Source: Methylophaga sp. | Lineage (GTDB): Bacteria > Pseudomonadota > Gammaproteobacteria > Nitrosococcales > Methylophagaceae | Assembly (NCBI GenBank): GCA_024636315.1 | Contig: JAGXHJ010000065.1 | Coordinates: forward strand, 1 to 64,000 | Reading direction: 5' to 3' | DNA length: 64,000 bases | Shown: piece after piece, positions 34,601 through 43,873 of the stretch | How the letters are laid out: each line of letters begins with the position of its first letter | Position numbering within the stretch: the first letter of the stretch is position 1 | The notes under the pieces: model-generated | Database searches by the model: none | Seen by the model: only the letters and a program-made list of their open reading frames with translations | What the model was told of the DNA's origin: nothing | Position numbers and translations under genes: made by a program

Positions 34601-34726
34601 TCAGGCCGAACTGTGTCGATCAGTTTTGTTGATCCAAAAGGTGAGACTGTGACAGGCGTATTCCCTGAACGAGACGAAAACAAGATGATCGATATTTTCC
34701 GTAAATCGGGGGCGGTAACACGATGA
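31688..34726 (+). CDS. Tail tape measure protein
   Basis: A 1012-aa protein that sets tail length and reaches into the host envelope during DNA entry. It has the tape measure N-terminal domain (SKFETLQTQIDAVTG, FAKDTPFQLDEVATSFIKLK, ERGVPVYDLLSKALS), hydrophobic segments around residues 320-380, and long helical, Gln/Ala-rich coiled coil in the C-terminal third. ATG 31688 with GGGAGAAAG upstream is preferred to the in-frame ATG 31658, which lies within the terminator hairpin. It is the first gene behind leader D. Confidence 0.9.
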   Translation: MAGKAVEILLKAKDFASAQIAKVNERVRAIGPASDSSVAGNERLSSSFSTLTSRIGAFIGATAGFIAVKGFFEGVINTGSKFETLQTQIDAVTGSAKAGEEAFSWIKQFAKDTPFQLDEVATSFIKLKAFGLDPLDGTFQKLVDQSSKLGGGQEKLNGIIIAVGQAWAKQKLQAEETLQLVERGVPVYDLLSKALSKTTAEIQQMSFDGELGRDAIKALIDEMGSSSLGAAAAQMENASSVVSNLKDQITEFFAEISDQGALEYFKSQLKELSSTIKQMVADGSLKEFAKDIADGMISMAKAIKTTVSTVVSFTSEIKSMVAAFITVKFVQYTAAFFQIAKAITAAKFAQIGLNIAMRANPIGLLVTAIGALYIGIEALVNKYFDWSTSAERAARDQQLVADQAEAAAEKYRALTEQLGLQITSEEDLKAAVDAGLISLNQKTQEYERVKTAAELATLAQNNYVSALTGVTAEINLQANQMVAGAFAGQQFKAKLDEMTASSQGLAGSLSSMSSGVFAEFMAASEEMLAGNFLTDLETADLKLVLMSESFKRLGVDTELLQSGLTSAGLAAVKTFAFIANQAEATGDVLLLSIDAALTKIKNNRGIDAITAEVVKLANTGRYTSDQILAMMSKIDAAAEKLIKPIKEINNLLSNLGKDIGAADTVEALEDLSIAATDAFSQGKITAEEYNDLIEAIQNRLADVNALLERQIQLQQQLNGENADGDEQQDDAERNHHREREKSIQITGRLGEATAKALDISNKARVGTILGVQAIRQYFAGVNTLAARLLEASENADKFADSVLNTVDSGNASEQQMAGYVKRLEQMIAGGKNLDNQSLSKLQNALSAAKSKMAALKDETKSAQDVIAGLAGELAGLEGDQLKVQAIEAQQRRLDLEGKIAQAQAEGNAEAVASYNKALSLLDKINAKKKQQIIVQQQADAQQNNQQQQSSTKQNGSSPISSSTSNGAQAIPSGRTVSISFVDPKGETVTGVFPERDENKMIDIFRKSGAVTR

Positions 34727-35103
34727 CAATAACACTTGATGGCATCACGTTACCGGCGGATCTTGATTGGCCTGATCGTTACAGTTGGTCGCCCGTTGTT
34801 CAGTCACTTGATTATTCATTGACAGGTGCGCCCGTTATTCAAGAAGCGGCAAAAACGGCAGGTCGTGAAATTACCTTAGTCGGTGATAACGAGTCGGCGT
34901 GGGTACTGAAATCGGTACTCGATCAGCTGTTAGCCAAAGCCAATACCGCCAATCTTGTGATGACATTAACGTACTACGGAACCTCGTTTAATGTGATGTT
35001 CCGTCGTAACACCAGCCCTATTGATGCTCAGCAAATCGTACCGTTTGCGAATCCACAAGATGATGATTATTACAGCCTGACACTCAGGTTTATTGAAGTT
35101 TAG
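34723..35103 (+). CDS. Small tail protein after the tape measure
   Basis: A 126-aa protein (MTITLDGITLPADLDWPDRY, then a C-terminal DDDYYSLTLRFIEV) of the type seen directly after tape measure genes in siphophages. Probably a tail-tip or distal-tail component. The ATG overlaps the tape measure stop by 4 bp. Confidence 0.65.
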   Translation: MTITLDGITLPADLDWPDRYSWSPVVQSLDYSLTGAPVIQEAAKTAGREITLVGDNESAWVLKSVLDQLLAKANTANLVMTLTYYGTSFNVMFRRNTSPIDAQQIVPFANPQDDDYYSLTLRFIEV

Positions 35104-35112
35104 GAACTACTG

Positions 35113-38100
35113 ATGCCCATTCAAACGCAAGATATAAGAATATTAAAATCGGACACCATGAGTGACGTTCCCGAGGGCGGTGGCGGCATGACAGGGAACG
35201 TAATTGTTGACGGCCAGAGTAATAATATATTTGAAGACATCAGCACGCTAGACAGAGTTTATGGCGCCGTTCACATGCGGAAGGTATTCCCAAGCGTCAA
35301 CACGCAAACCCAGGACAAATACTTCGGTTCGCACGTTATCATCAGCAAGCTACCAGGCGACGGGAAGATCGGTGTCAATTTATTTAATACTGGCGATTGG
35401 TTCGACAGACGACCAGAAGCACAAAGCCGCGTCGAAAACTACCGGGCGAAAGGCGCAACATACAGTGGGTTTTTATGGGCAACGCAATGGAAAGATAGCC
35501 GGATTATTTCAATCTTTCAATCAGAAACAGCACCAGTACCAGGTATCGGCGATGTTCTTTATTTAACGAATAAAGCGGCAACAACGACGCAGTTTATAAA
35601 GATCACTAAGCTAGAGGAAAGCGTTCAAACATTTACCGATAATAGCGGAACATTCAGTCGTCGGATTTTATCGATTGAGATATCACAAACGCTAAACTAT
35701 GACTTTGTTGGTAGTGAAATAAGCCGATTTGACACGTTATCACCAGACGCATCGGTCAAGACGACAGTTGTGGCAAATGCCGCCAAATATTACTCAGCCA
35801 GACCGCTGGCCGTTCAAGCAAACGACACCGACCTATCCGTAAAAGTAGATACGGTTTATAGCCAAGTGATCCCAAGTTCACAGCAAGAACTAGCCATCCT
35901 AGATGCAGACGCAAGCGGTGCAAGTGCTCAGTTAATTGACGCAGGGAATGGAAACGTAGCATTCTCAATAAGCACCAGTTTCGTGCCAGGGTTTAACCTT
36001 TACATGGGGAACCCGTGCCTGCCAGGAACACTATCGATCACCGTTCCAGGCGGCACGTTAACCGACAGCGGTGGCCAGGTGAAAAGCGGCGCCATATCAG
36101 TGGGAACCATTAACTACGCGGCAGGAACGATCAGCTTCGGAGCAACATCGCCAACATATTCAGGATCCAAAACGGTCACATTCAGACCGGCGGCGGCTCC
36201 TGTAAAAATAGCCGACACATCGATGCTTGCAGTTACTGCGGCAAATCGTGGCTTTGTTTGGGTGACCAATATTAACCCACCACCAGAGCCGGGATCGGTC
36301 GAGATCTCATTCATGGCGCTAGGGGAATGGTACTCACTATACGACAATGCAAGCGGCGGGTTATCCGGCCAGGAAGCAGGAATAGGCACGGGAACAATTA
36401 ACTACGTCACCGGATCGATTTCATTATCATTATCAGCAATGCCAGATGCAGATAGCGCGATCATGCTTTCATGGGGAATGCGGTCGAATTACTTCAACCG
36501 TTCAAACTTCGCAGTGGAATCACCTAAATACAAATACACACTGGCAAACCAGGGTATCGCACGCGGAACGCTGACTATTGCATGGAATGACGGAATAGCA
36601 CGACTAGCAACGGCAGACAATAGCGGCAACTTAACGGGTGACGCAACAGGAAAGGTTAACCACGCAAAAGGAACAGTGGAATTTACACCAACGACAATGC
36701 CACTAGGCGGTTCAAGTTTTACGATTGACTATCAGTACGGAACACCATTTGAGCAGACATTCCCATACCCAGCGAGAGACGGAAGTGGAAACCTTGCAAT
36801 CGATTTATTGACGGCAGACGTATTGCCAAACAGCGTCGAGATTGAATGGAATACGTTTACTGATTTCACTGCACTAACAACAAGTGAAGAATTGATACCA
36901 GATCCAAGGGATCCGATAGAGTTAAGGGTTGATGACGGAGCGGGAGGATTTGTTAACGCGAGCAATGAGGTGCTAACGAAGACGGGCGGAACAGGGCTGG
37001 CCACGATCGATTACGTTAATTCGATAATCACATGGCAACCAGACGTGACAATCAGCATACCTAAGCCGGTTTATAATAAAGTGCTAGTCGGAACAAAGCC
37101 AGTAGATGGAACAGGGATGGGTGGCGGAATAGCGACTACGCCAGCACAGGTGCTGGGAACATTTAAGTACGTGCTGAGTAGTATCAGTTACGTGGAAGCA
37201 CCATCGCTATACCCGAATGATACCAGCGGGTACGTTAAAATAAGATACCGAACGACTGACTCACCGGCGGCAGTTCAGGAAGTATTCACAGCAAATAGTG
37301 TCGAGATTGACCTAACAAACCAATTCGCAGAAGACATCGTGCCAGGCTCGGTAAGTTTTGAATTCTCAGGCAAGCGATACTATGACGTTTTAGGCCAGGT
37401 GTTCTTTGATATAAATCGATTAAACGGATCAGGCATTTACGCCGGATCAATTGATTACACCACCGGCAATATAACCATTACAAACTGGAACCAGGGCGGA
37501 ACAACAGCCGTGGCATTAAAATCACTAGTCACATCAATAGCGACACAGCCCGTGGATGAGGTGACATTCAGAATACCTGGATCACCGATCAAAGTTCAGT
37601 CGTTCCAATTCCGGGTAAGCCCGCTCGATGGTGGCGGACAGCTTAACGGCGTTTCAGATGCTACTGGCCACATCACCGGAACCGATATCCTGGGCTTTAT
37701 TGTTTACGCAACAGGCGTGGTCACTATTCGGTTCGGGATCTGGGTTACAGCGGCAGGAAACGAGGCGGAAGATTGGTATAACGTAGACGAGATAACTGCC
37801 GCCGGCGAGATATTCAAGCCGCGACTAGTTCACGCAGACACGATGCTTTATAACGCAGTAAGTCAGACGTTCCTGCCACTTGATAGCGCCATACTTGGAC
37901 TTGATCCAGTTCGACTACCACAAGACGGCCGGATACCGGTATACGCACCAGGCGACGTAGTCGTCATTCTTCACGACCAGGCAACAACGGGAACTTATGT
38001 AAACGCAACCCAGACCGACCTGGGACGAGGCCGGATCTCAAAACTGACTGTAAGGGATAGTGCAGACCAAGAAATACTGGCCACAAGATACACGGCAGAT

Positions 38101-38742
38101 CTCGATACTGGACTGATCGATTGGGTGGATCTCAGCGGGGTAGCACAACCACTAACCATCACCGATAGAATCGAAGACATGGCTATTTTGACAGACGTGC
38201 AGATAACCGGAACCTTGTCACTTTCTCAACCATTAACGCACGTTTTCCCTGTTGGCGAAACGCTGGTATCAAATGCGGTTATTTATGGGGATTTATTCGC
38301 CCATACATCGATACCATTTGACCAACAGACCTGGACAGGGGTATGGAGTAACACGCTCATCGGAAGCCAGGTATCGGCACAGTACAACAACTCAGGGTTT
38401 CCAATTGAAGTTGATAACGCAAGTGCAATCCAGGAGCGCTGGCAGGTCATATTCACAGGAGCAACCACGGTCAATATCATCGGAGAAAGCGTGGGCCAAA
38501 TCCTGACGGGGGTTAGCATAGGTACCGGAATCGCACCGATAAACCCAAACACTGGCCAGGCTTACTTCACTATACCAATAAGCGGCTGGGGCGCCGGCTG
38601 GTCATCAGGCAACGTACTCCGATTTAATACCATAGCGGCCAACGCACCGACATGGATAATTCAGAGCATAGCCCAGGGCGAAGCAACCGATACCGACTAT
38701 ACATTTTGCCTAGAAGTTCGTGGCGACATTGACACACCATAG
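35113..38742 (+). CDS. Large tail-tip protein, unknown family
   Basis: A 1209-aa, beta-rich protein with several repeated-looking Ig/strand modules: NVIV..., GTINYAAGTISFGA, GTINYVTGSISLSL, GKVNHAKGTVEFTP, GSIDYTTGNITITN. These short G-x-(I/V)-(N/D)-(Y/H)-x-x-G-x-(I/V) units recur at least five times and may form a repeated domain on the tail side or tip. Codon use is richer in CCA, GGA, ACA and in CCAGG than the upstream genes, which suggests horizontal exchange. I recognise no named family. Confidence 0.65.
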   Translation: MPIQTQDIRILKSDTMSDVPEGGGGMTGNVIVDGQSNNIFEDISTLDRVYGAVHMRKVFPSVNTQTQDKYFGSHVIISKLPGDGKIGVNLFNTGDWFDRRPEAQSRVENYRAKGATYSGFLWATQWKDSRIISIFQSETAPVPGIGDVLYLTNKAATTTQFIKITKLEESVQTFTDNSGTFSRRILSIEISQTLNYDFVGSEISRFDTLSPDASVKTTVVANAAKYYSARPLAVQANDTDLSVKVDTVYSQVIPSSQQELAILDADASGASAQLIDAGNGNVAFSISTSFVPGFNLYMGNPCLPGTLSITVPGGTLTDSGGQVKSGAISVGTINYAAGTISFGATSPTYSGSKTVTFRPAAAPVKIADTSMLAVTAANRGFVWVTNINPPPEPGSVEISFMALGEWYSLYDNASGGLSGQEAGIGTGTINYVTGSISLSLSAMPDADSAIMLSWGMRSNYFNRSNFAVESPKYKYTLANQGIARGTLTIAWNDGIARLATADNSGNLTGDATGKVNHAKGTVEFTPTTMPLGGSSFTIDYQYGTPFEQTFPYPARDGSGNLAIDLLTADVLPNSVEIEWNTFTDFTALTTSEELIPDPRDPIELRVDDGAGGFVNASNEVLTKTGGTGLATIDYVNSIITWQPDVTISIPKPVYNKVLVGTKPVDGTGMGGGIATTPAQVLGTFKYVLSSISYVEAPSLYPNDTSGYVKIRYRTTDSPAAVQEVFTANSVEIDLTNQFAEDIVPGSVSFEFSGKRYYDVLGQVFFDINRLNGSGIYAGSIDYTTGNITITNWNQGGTTAVALKSLVTSIATQPVDEVTFRIPGSPIKVQSFQFRVSPLDGGGQLNGVSDATGHITGTDILGFIVYATGVVTIRFGIWVTAAGNEAEDWYNVDEITAAGEIFKPRLVHADTMLYNAVSQTFLPLDSAILGLDPVRLPQDGRIPVYAPGDVVVILHDQATTGTYVNATQTDLGRGRISKLTVRDSADQEILATRYTADLDTGLIDWVDLSGVAQPLTITDRIEDMAILTDVQITGTLSLSQPLTHVFPVGETLVSNAVIYGDLFAHTSIPFDQQTWTGVWSNTLIGSQVSAQYNNSGFPIEVDNASAIQERWQVIFTGATTVNIIGESVGQILTGVSIGTGIAPINPNTGQAYFTIPISGWGAGWSSGNVLRFNTIAANAPTWIIQSIAQGEATDTDYTFCLEVRGDIDTP

Positions 38743-38753
38743 GAAATACAAAC

Positions 38754-39173
38754 ATGGGTATAGGATTTTCAATAGCATTACGAACTGCACGATCACAGGC
38801 AATCATTGATGCTTTAGATGGTGGAGTAGGCGCGAACGCAACCGTTCAGCTATACGGAGCAGGGGCAGGAAGACCAGCAACCGGAGTAGCGGTGACCGAC
38901 CAGACGCTAATCGGCACGCTGACGCTTTCCAACCCAAGCGGAACGGCGACGGCTGGCGTTTTGACTTTTGATGTTATCGCAGATGACAGTAGCGGTGATG
39001 CAGACGAAGATATCGAATGGGCTAGGTTTTTTGATACAGACGGAGTGTTCGTAACCGATATGGGATGCGGGATAGCGGCAAGTGGTGAAGCAATCATATT
39101 CAACACGCTGACCGCCAGAATAGGTGGCGTTATTCAGATATTAAGCGGCTCACTGACAGAAGGTAATCCTTAA
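38754..39173 (+). CDS. Tail-associated protein, unknown
   Basis: A 139-aa product (MGIGFSIALRTARSQAIIDA, a central GTLTLSNPSGTATAGVLTF and a C-terminal ARIGGVIQILSGSL) of the kind found among siphophage tail-tip genes. The stop overlaps the next ATG (TAATG). Function unknown. Confidence 0.6.
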   Translation: MGIGFSIALRTARSQAIIDALDGGVGANATVQLYGAGAGRPATGVAVTDQTLIGTLTLSNPSGTATAGVLTFDVIADDSSGDADEDIEWARFFDTDGVFVTDMGCGIAASGEAIIFNTLTARIGGVIQILSGSLTEGNP

Positions 39174-41470
39174 TGCCTATACCTTTAGATCATGTTGCAT
39201 TCTATACGATGGATAGCGTCACAGGCGCTGTTTTGAATGACGAGGCAAATTATTCAGATGGCACAATAAACGGTGATGTGACCCAAGTTGATGGCGCTAT
39301 AAGAAAAGCATTGAGTTTTGGTGGACTAGACGCTGATTACGTTGACATTGGGAATTTGTGGGACTTTATAACCAACACCGGTATTTTTCACATATCGTTC
39401 AAACTGAGTCTCGATGCAATACCGCTTCCTAATAACGTAGTTATGGCCAATACACCCGCCGCGTCAGCAGAAAAGGGTTTTATGATTGCTGTCAATTCGG
39501 GTGGCGATATTAGGTTCGATATGGATAGGGGTGTCGGCACATCACCTATCATAACGACGACAACATCAGGGTTAGGTTTGATCTTGGATATTTACTACGA
39601 CATACAAATATCCGGCGATGGGGTTGACCTGCGAATTTATCTTGACGGAGTGTTACGTCACACAGCGTCTTACGCGCAAGCGTTCTCAACAGGGGCAAAT
39701 ACACGATCACTACATCTAGGTAGAGCGAATCATACATCTTTATATCATGCAACAGCCTGCAAAATTGATCAGCTTAGATTTTTCGATAGAACATTATCAG
39801 TCGATGAAATAACATCACTGCTAAATGAGACTTATTATCTACCAACCGACTTCATCGCTCACTACACGATGGACAATATCATTGGCGACCAACTCAAAGA
39901 TGAATCCGGATCATTCGATGGGACTATAGTCGGTGCGCTACCAGTTGCGGGTTTGATTGGGAACGCTTTGAATTTTAATGCTGTAGGTGAATATGCTACG
40001 TTAGGTACTTCTAGTGATTTTGATTTCAGCACAGCAAGTTTCTCAATATCATTATGGTTATTTCAATCCACAGTACAAGATGCGGGCATAATCTCAAAAC
40101 GTATTGGTGGCTCTAGTGGATGGGTTTTAACGACAATGGCGACAGGTGCAGTGTGCTTTAGATCTGCAATTGGCGGCGCATGGGTTGACACAAGGATGCC
40201 AACTGCATCTGGACTACTTACACCCAACACATGGCATCATTTAGTGCTAACTAGAAATGGAGCAAACTGGACTATATACGTCGATTCAGCAATAGGCTCG
40301 ACGCTTACTATTGCTGGAGCATTGAGTAATGTTGGAACAGCAATTGAGCTTGCAAGATCGGATTCGGTCAACGAGTTACCTTATAATGGTTTATTAGACC
40401 AACTCCGCATTTATGACCGCATAGTAAGTCAAGCAGAAGTAGACTCGCTATACACAGAAGGATCACTTGTAAATGGCTTACTTTCCCACTACACAATGGA
40501 TAACATAAGCGGCACGACACTGTTCGACGAAACGGGAAATTACGACGGCACGTTAGTGGGAACGGAAGCAACGCAGGTTGATGGTTATTTAGGAAAGGCT
40601 TTATCATTTGGTGGCGCTGGTTCCGTGACAACTACGCTTTTAGGATTAGCAGATATGTCACTATCATTCTGGCTAAATGTTCCTACGCTAGGGACGTTAT
40701 TCTTATATTCATTTGGGGAAGAAGGGTACGAGGTACACATAAATTCAGCAGGATCCATTAGGATCTTAAACTACAATTCCACAACCCTATGGGATGCACC
40801 CAATGCCACACTAACTACGGGTCTTTATTATCATGTCGTAATTATACATACAGCAACTCCCGCACTATTTGTTAATGGAGCGCCTGTTTCATTAACAATA
40901 AGCACTCTAACTACAAGCCCCCTCACTGCGACATTAGTGCTGGCAAGACGAAATGGTGTGACACCATTCTATTTAATTGCTGATATGGATCAATTTAGAG
41001 TTTACAACCGACCATTAGCCCAAGTCGAAATAGACGCGCTATATTACGAGGAAATACTAACCAAAATTTTAGCCGGCACCATCACCGAAACACTCGGCGT
41101 AACAAACTGGCACGTCAGATGCTATCGAATTGATAACGGAATTTTGACAGGCACAATAGACACAACAAATGGAACGTTTAGCATTGATGTAGGCTTTGCG
41201 AATGGCGTGCCACACATGATCACAGTCGTTGCAGACCAGGGTACGCCGTGGAAACAAAGCATGTCAGTGATTATAAATCAGCTTCGATACCCAACAGATC
41301 CGAATTCAACACCATATTATTACAAATCAACAGTGGGCGGGACAACAGGGGCAACGGAGCCAGCATGGGTGACAACGCCAGGACAGACCGTCGTGGATGG
41401 GGAGGTTACATGGGAGTGCGTCGAACGAATGGTGCAACCGATAACACATAGCCCGCTTAATCCAGTTTAG
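39173..41470 (+). CDS. Tail fibre/adhesin with three LamG-like domains
   Basis: A 765-aa protein with three tandem concanavalin/LamG-like modules, each starting with H-(V/Y)-x-x-Y-T-M-D-(S/N)-(V/I). The starts fall near residues 8, 229 and 440. Each carries (D/N)-Y/F-DGT and a GLxGxAL-type segment, then a C-terminal RxYDRxL...(V/I)xxL unit. The LamG fold often binds glycans, so a receptor-binding role is likely. The last about 145 residues (from the AGTITETLGV region) differ in composition and resemble a carboxypeptidase-like linker plus a Pro/Gly-rich end. Confidence 0.75.
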   Translation: MPIPLDHVAFYTMDSVTGAVLNDEANYSDGTINGDVTQVDGAIRKALSFGGLDADYVDIGNLWDFITNTGIFHISFKLSLDAIPLPNNVVMANTPAASAEKGFMIAVNSGGDIRFDMDRGVGTSPIITTTTSGLGLILDIYYDIQISGDGVDLRIYLDGVLRHTASYAQAFSTGANTRSLHLGRANHTSLYHATACKIDQLRFFDRTLSVDEITSLLNETYYLPTDFIAHYTMDNIIGDQLKDESGSFDGTIVGALPVAGLIGNALNFNAVGEYATLGTSSDFDFSTASFSISLWLFQSTVQDAGIISKRIGGSSGWVLTTMATGAVCFRSAIGGAWVDTRMPTASGLLTPNTWHHLVLTRNGANWTIYVDSAIGSTLTIAGALSNVGTAIELARSDSVNELPYNGLLDQLRIYDRIVSQAEVDSLYTEGSLVNGLLSHYTMDNISGTTLFDETGNYDGTLVGTEATQVDGYLGKALSFGGAGSVTTTLLGLADMSLSFWLNVPTLGTLFLYSFGEEGYEVHINSAGSIRILNYNSTTLWDAPNATLTTGLYYHVVIIHTATPALFVNGAPVSLTISTLTTSPLTATLVLARRNGVTPFYLIADMDQFRVYNRPLAQVEIDALYYEEILTKILAGTITETLGVTNWHVRCYRIDNGILTGTIDTTNGTFSIDVGFANGVPHMITVVADQGTPWKQSMSVIINQLRYPTDPNSTPYYYKSTVGGTTGATEPAWVTTPGQTVVDGEVTWECVERMVQPITHSPLNPV

Positions 41471-41479
41471 GCCGATATT

Positions 41480-43873
41480 GTGGCCGATTACACGCCAATA
41501 ACATCGTTTAGCTTTAATGGGACAACGTACACACCAAGTACAGCGTTTGATTTCACTGCTGGAGTCACGATTGATCCGACAGGAAATATAGCAACAAACC
41601 TAGATAATGCAACGGCATCGTTCACAGCCTATAACGCGGCCCAGGCAACGATAAGCAGTACGCTGGATAACACAACAGCATCACTTTATGGTTACGTCGC
41701 TGTGCAAGGCGATATAGAAGCAACGCTCGATGGTATAACGGCCGTTTTCGATGCTTACATTCCCAATATTGCCGACATAACCGCAACGCTTGAAGGACCG
41801 ACAGCCAGCATTATCGGCAAGCTGATCCAGAACCGGGGTATCATTCAGAGCCTCACGCTAGACAATACCGTCGGCGGGATTATTGGCAATTACGATCCAA
41901 ACGTTACCCGGTGGATCACGGCAAACAAGAACGTGCTCTGGCAAGATACGGCGAAGATGCCACCCGTTAAAATAGCCATGCCGAGAAACCAGGGCGAGAG
42001 AATCGATCACCAGGCACGGGATCAGCAATCAGATGGAACACTGCAGACAACAAAAACCGGGATAGATATCGAGCAGGGAACCCGGATCGACATTGCCGAT
42101 ATTGCATCGCAGGACCAAGGGTCTGAACTCACGACTAAAACAGCAATCGCCAGGGACCAGGGAACCAGAACTGACATGGGGATAATTCATGCCAGCATTG
42201 ACGACGGGGCGATATTCAATACAGCGACCGAAGTAATAGCACAGCAAATGACGAAGGTCTACCCTAGCGATTGGCACGCTCGCATTCAAGATAGCGGAGC
42301 AAATCAGCATGACTTCCTGCACTCGACACATGCCGAGCCACCGCTAGAGTTCCAGTACACCCCTGATCGATGGGATACGATATCCTTTGATTATTCACCA
42401 GGCGAATACGCAGTCACAAACGCGTTCGACTTTAGCTTTGGTGTCCAGGTGAACATGGCGACCGGCCATAGCTTCGGGGTAGCGAGATCAGAGTTTTACT
42501 CACCAAGCCAACAAGTAACAAAATCACGCGAAAATAAAGAATGCGTAATAGTAGAAGAATCAAGACGGCCGCCACGCGGAAAATCAGTCTGGATTGATTA
42601 TCCAAGACCAGACCCAGATCCGTTACCGCCAACAGGAACGACGATCACAATCCCATCAAAAGGGGCCTACATTATGGAAAACACGACAAGCGTCACGCTG
42701 GAAGATTTAACCGACATCGAGATGGACAGCATATCGCTCAAATTCGATGCGGACAGTTTTGCGTGGCAGTTCAGCGGGACGTTGCTAGATCCTGCCCAAT
42801 TGCCATTAGTGAAAAAGTTACCAGATGGCAGCACCATTAAATTGATTATTACCATTAATGGTAAAGTCTTTCATGTATTTGTTGAAGAAAAAGCGAAAAA
42901 ACGCCGTTTTGGTAAGACAGAAATTACCATTTCAGGTCGATCACTCAGTGCCAAACTAGCATGGCCATACTTTCAACCATCAACCGGTACCCAAGGTTCG
43001 TTATTAACGGTTCAGCAATTGGCGGATCTGCATTTGCCTGCAGGTTGGACTATTAACTGGTCGGCGGTTACATGGAATGTCACTGCCGGTGCCTATAGTT
43101 ACCAAAACAGAACACCCATTCAAGCTATTGCAGATATTGCACTGACCATGGGCGCAATGATTGTGCCGTCGACCGAAAGCCAAGAGCTAAATATCATGCC
43201 GCGTTATCCGGTTTTGCCGTGGAATTTTGCCGCCACGACGGTTGATGTAGCCATTCCTGAAGCCGCTATTTTAGAACTCACCGAGCGTGATACCAGCAGG
43301 CAATATGCCAACGGTATTTATATTCATGGTGCTGAAATTGGTGGTGTACTTGGGTTTTGTCGTTTGAACGGCACGGCGGGCGATGTGTTATTGCAAACCG
43401 TCAGCAATCCGATCATGACGGATGTGATCGGGCTTCGTGCTGCTGGCGAACGTTATCTTGCCGGTGAATATACTCAACCTGAAATTAGTGCGGTGAAAAC
43501 CGCGATGGATGGCACAACCATACCGTTTATTGATGTTGGTACTTTTGTGGGTGTGACCGTTGATGGTGTGGAAACAAAAGCGATTGTCAGTGGCGTGACC
43601 ATCGAGACTAAATTTCCTGATGTGTTCCAAGAAATAAAACTAGGTGAAGACACTCAAAACAGCTGGCTGGCGTTTCAATCATTATTGCCCAAAGACCCAC
43701 TATTAGTGGGAACGCTCACCAGTACTGATGGCACAACTTCGATCATTCAACTCATCGATGGGGGTATTGTCAGAGTGCGTGGCACCGGCACCGTGAACAA
43801 TAAATACTATATTCGTTCAGGCCAGATCCAAGGTGATGCACCGAATATGGTGCAGAATGATATTGTTATTTAA
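41480..43873 (+). CDS. Baseplate / tail hub-like protein with N-terminal 21-residue repeats
   Basis: A 797-aa protein. Residues about 37-120 contain four tandem 21-residue repeats beginning IATNLDNATASF, ISSTLDNTTASL, IEATLDGITAVF and ITATLEGPTASI. A polar Gln/Asp-rich linker with repeated DQG(T/E)R follows. The C-terminal half (from about residue 400) resembles phage tail-hub proteins: ITINGKVFHVFVEEKAKKRR, ISGRSLSAKLAWPYFQ, RTPIQAIADIALTMGAMI. The start is GTG 41480. A composition change near 42.8 kb falls inside the gene, close to the border of the hub-like half. Confidence 0.7.
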   Translation: MADYTPITSFSFNGTTYTPSTAFDFTAGVTIDPTGNIATNLDNATASFTAYNAAQATISSTLDNTTASLYGYVAVQGDIEATLDGITAVFDAYIPNIADITATLEGPTASIIGKLIQNRGIIQSLTLDNTVGGIIGNYDPNVTRWITANKNVLWQDTAKMPPVKIAMPRNQGERIDHQARDQQSDGTLQTTKTGIDIEQGTRIDIADIASQDQGSELTTKTAIARDQGTRTDMGIIHASIDDGAIFNTATEVIAQQMTKVYPSDWHARIQDSGANQHDFLHSTHAEPPLEFQYTPDRWDTISFDYSPGEYAVTNAFDFSFGVQVNMATGHSFGVARSEFYSPSQQVTKSRENKECVIVEESRRPPRGKSVWIDYPRPDPDPLPPTGTTITIPSKGAYIMENTTSVTLEDLTDIEMDSISLKFDADSFAWQFSGTLLDPAQLPLVKKLPDGSTIKLIITINGKVFHVFVEEKAKKRRFGKTEITISGRSLSAKLAWPYFQPSTGTQGSLLTVQQLADLHLPAGWTINWSAVTWNVTAGAYSYQNRTPIQAIADIALTMGAMIVPSTESQELNIMPRYPVLPWNFAATTVDVAIPEAAILELTERDTSRQYANGIYIHGAEIGGVLGFCRLNGTAGDVLLQTVSNPIMTDVIGLRAAGERYLAGEYTQPEISAVKTAMDGTTIPFIDVGTFVGVTVDGVETKAIVSGVTIETKFPDVFQEIKLGEDTQNSWLAFQSLLPKDPLLVGTLTSTDGTTSIIQLIDGGIVRVRGTGTVNNKYYIRSGQIQGDAPNMVQNDIVI

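Noticed and set aside
39173..43873. Diversity-generating retroelement acting on tail genes
   Set aside because: No reverse transcriptase or template/variable repeat pair was found in the window.
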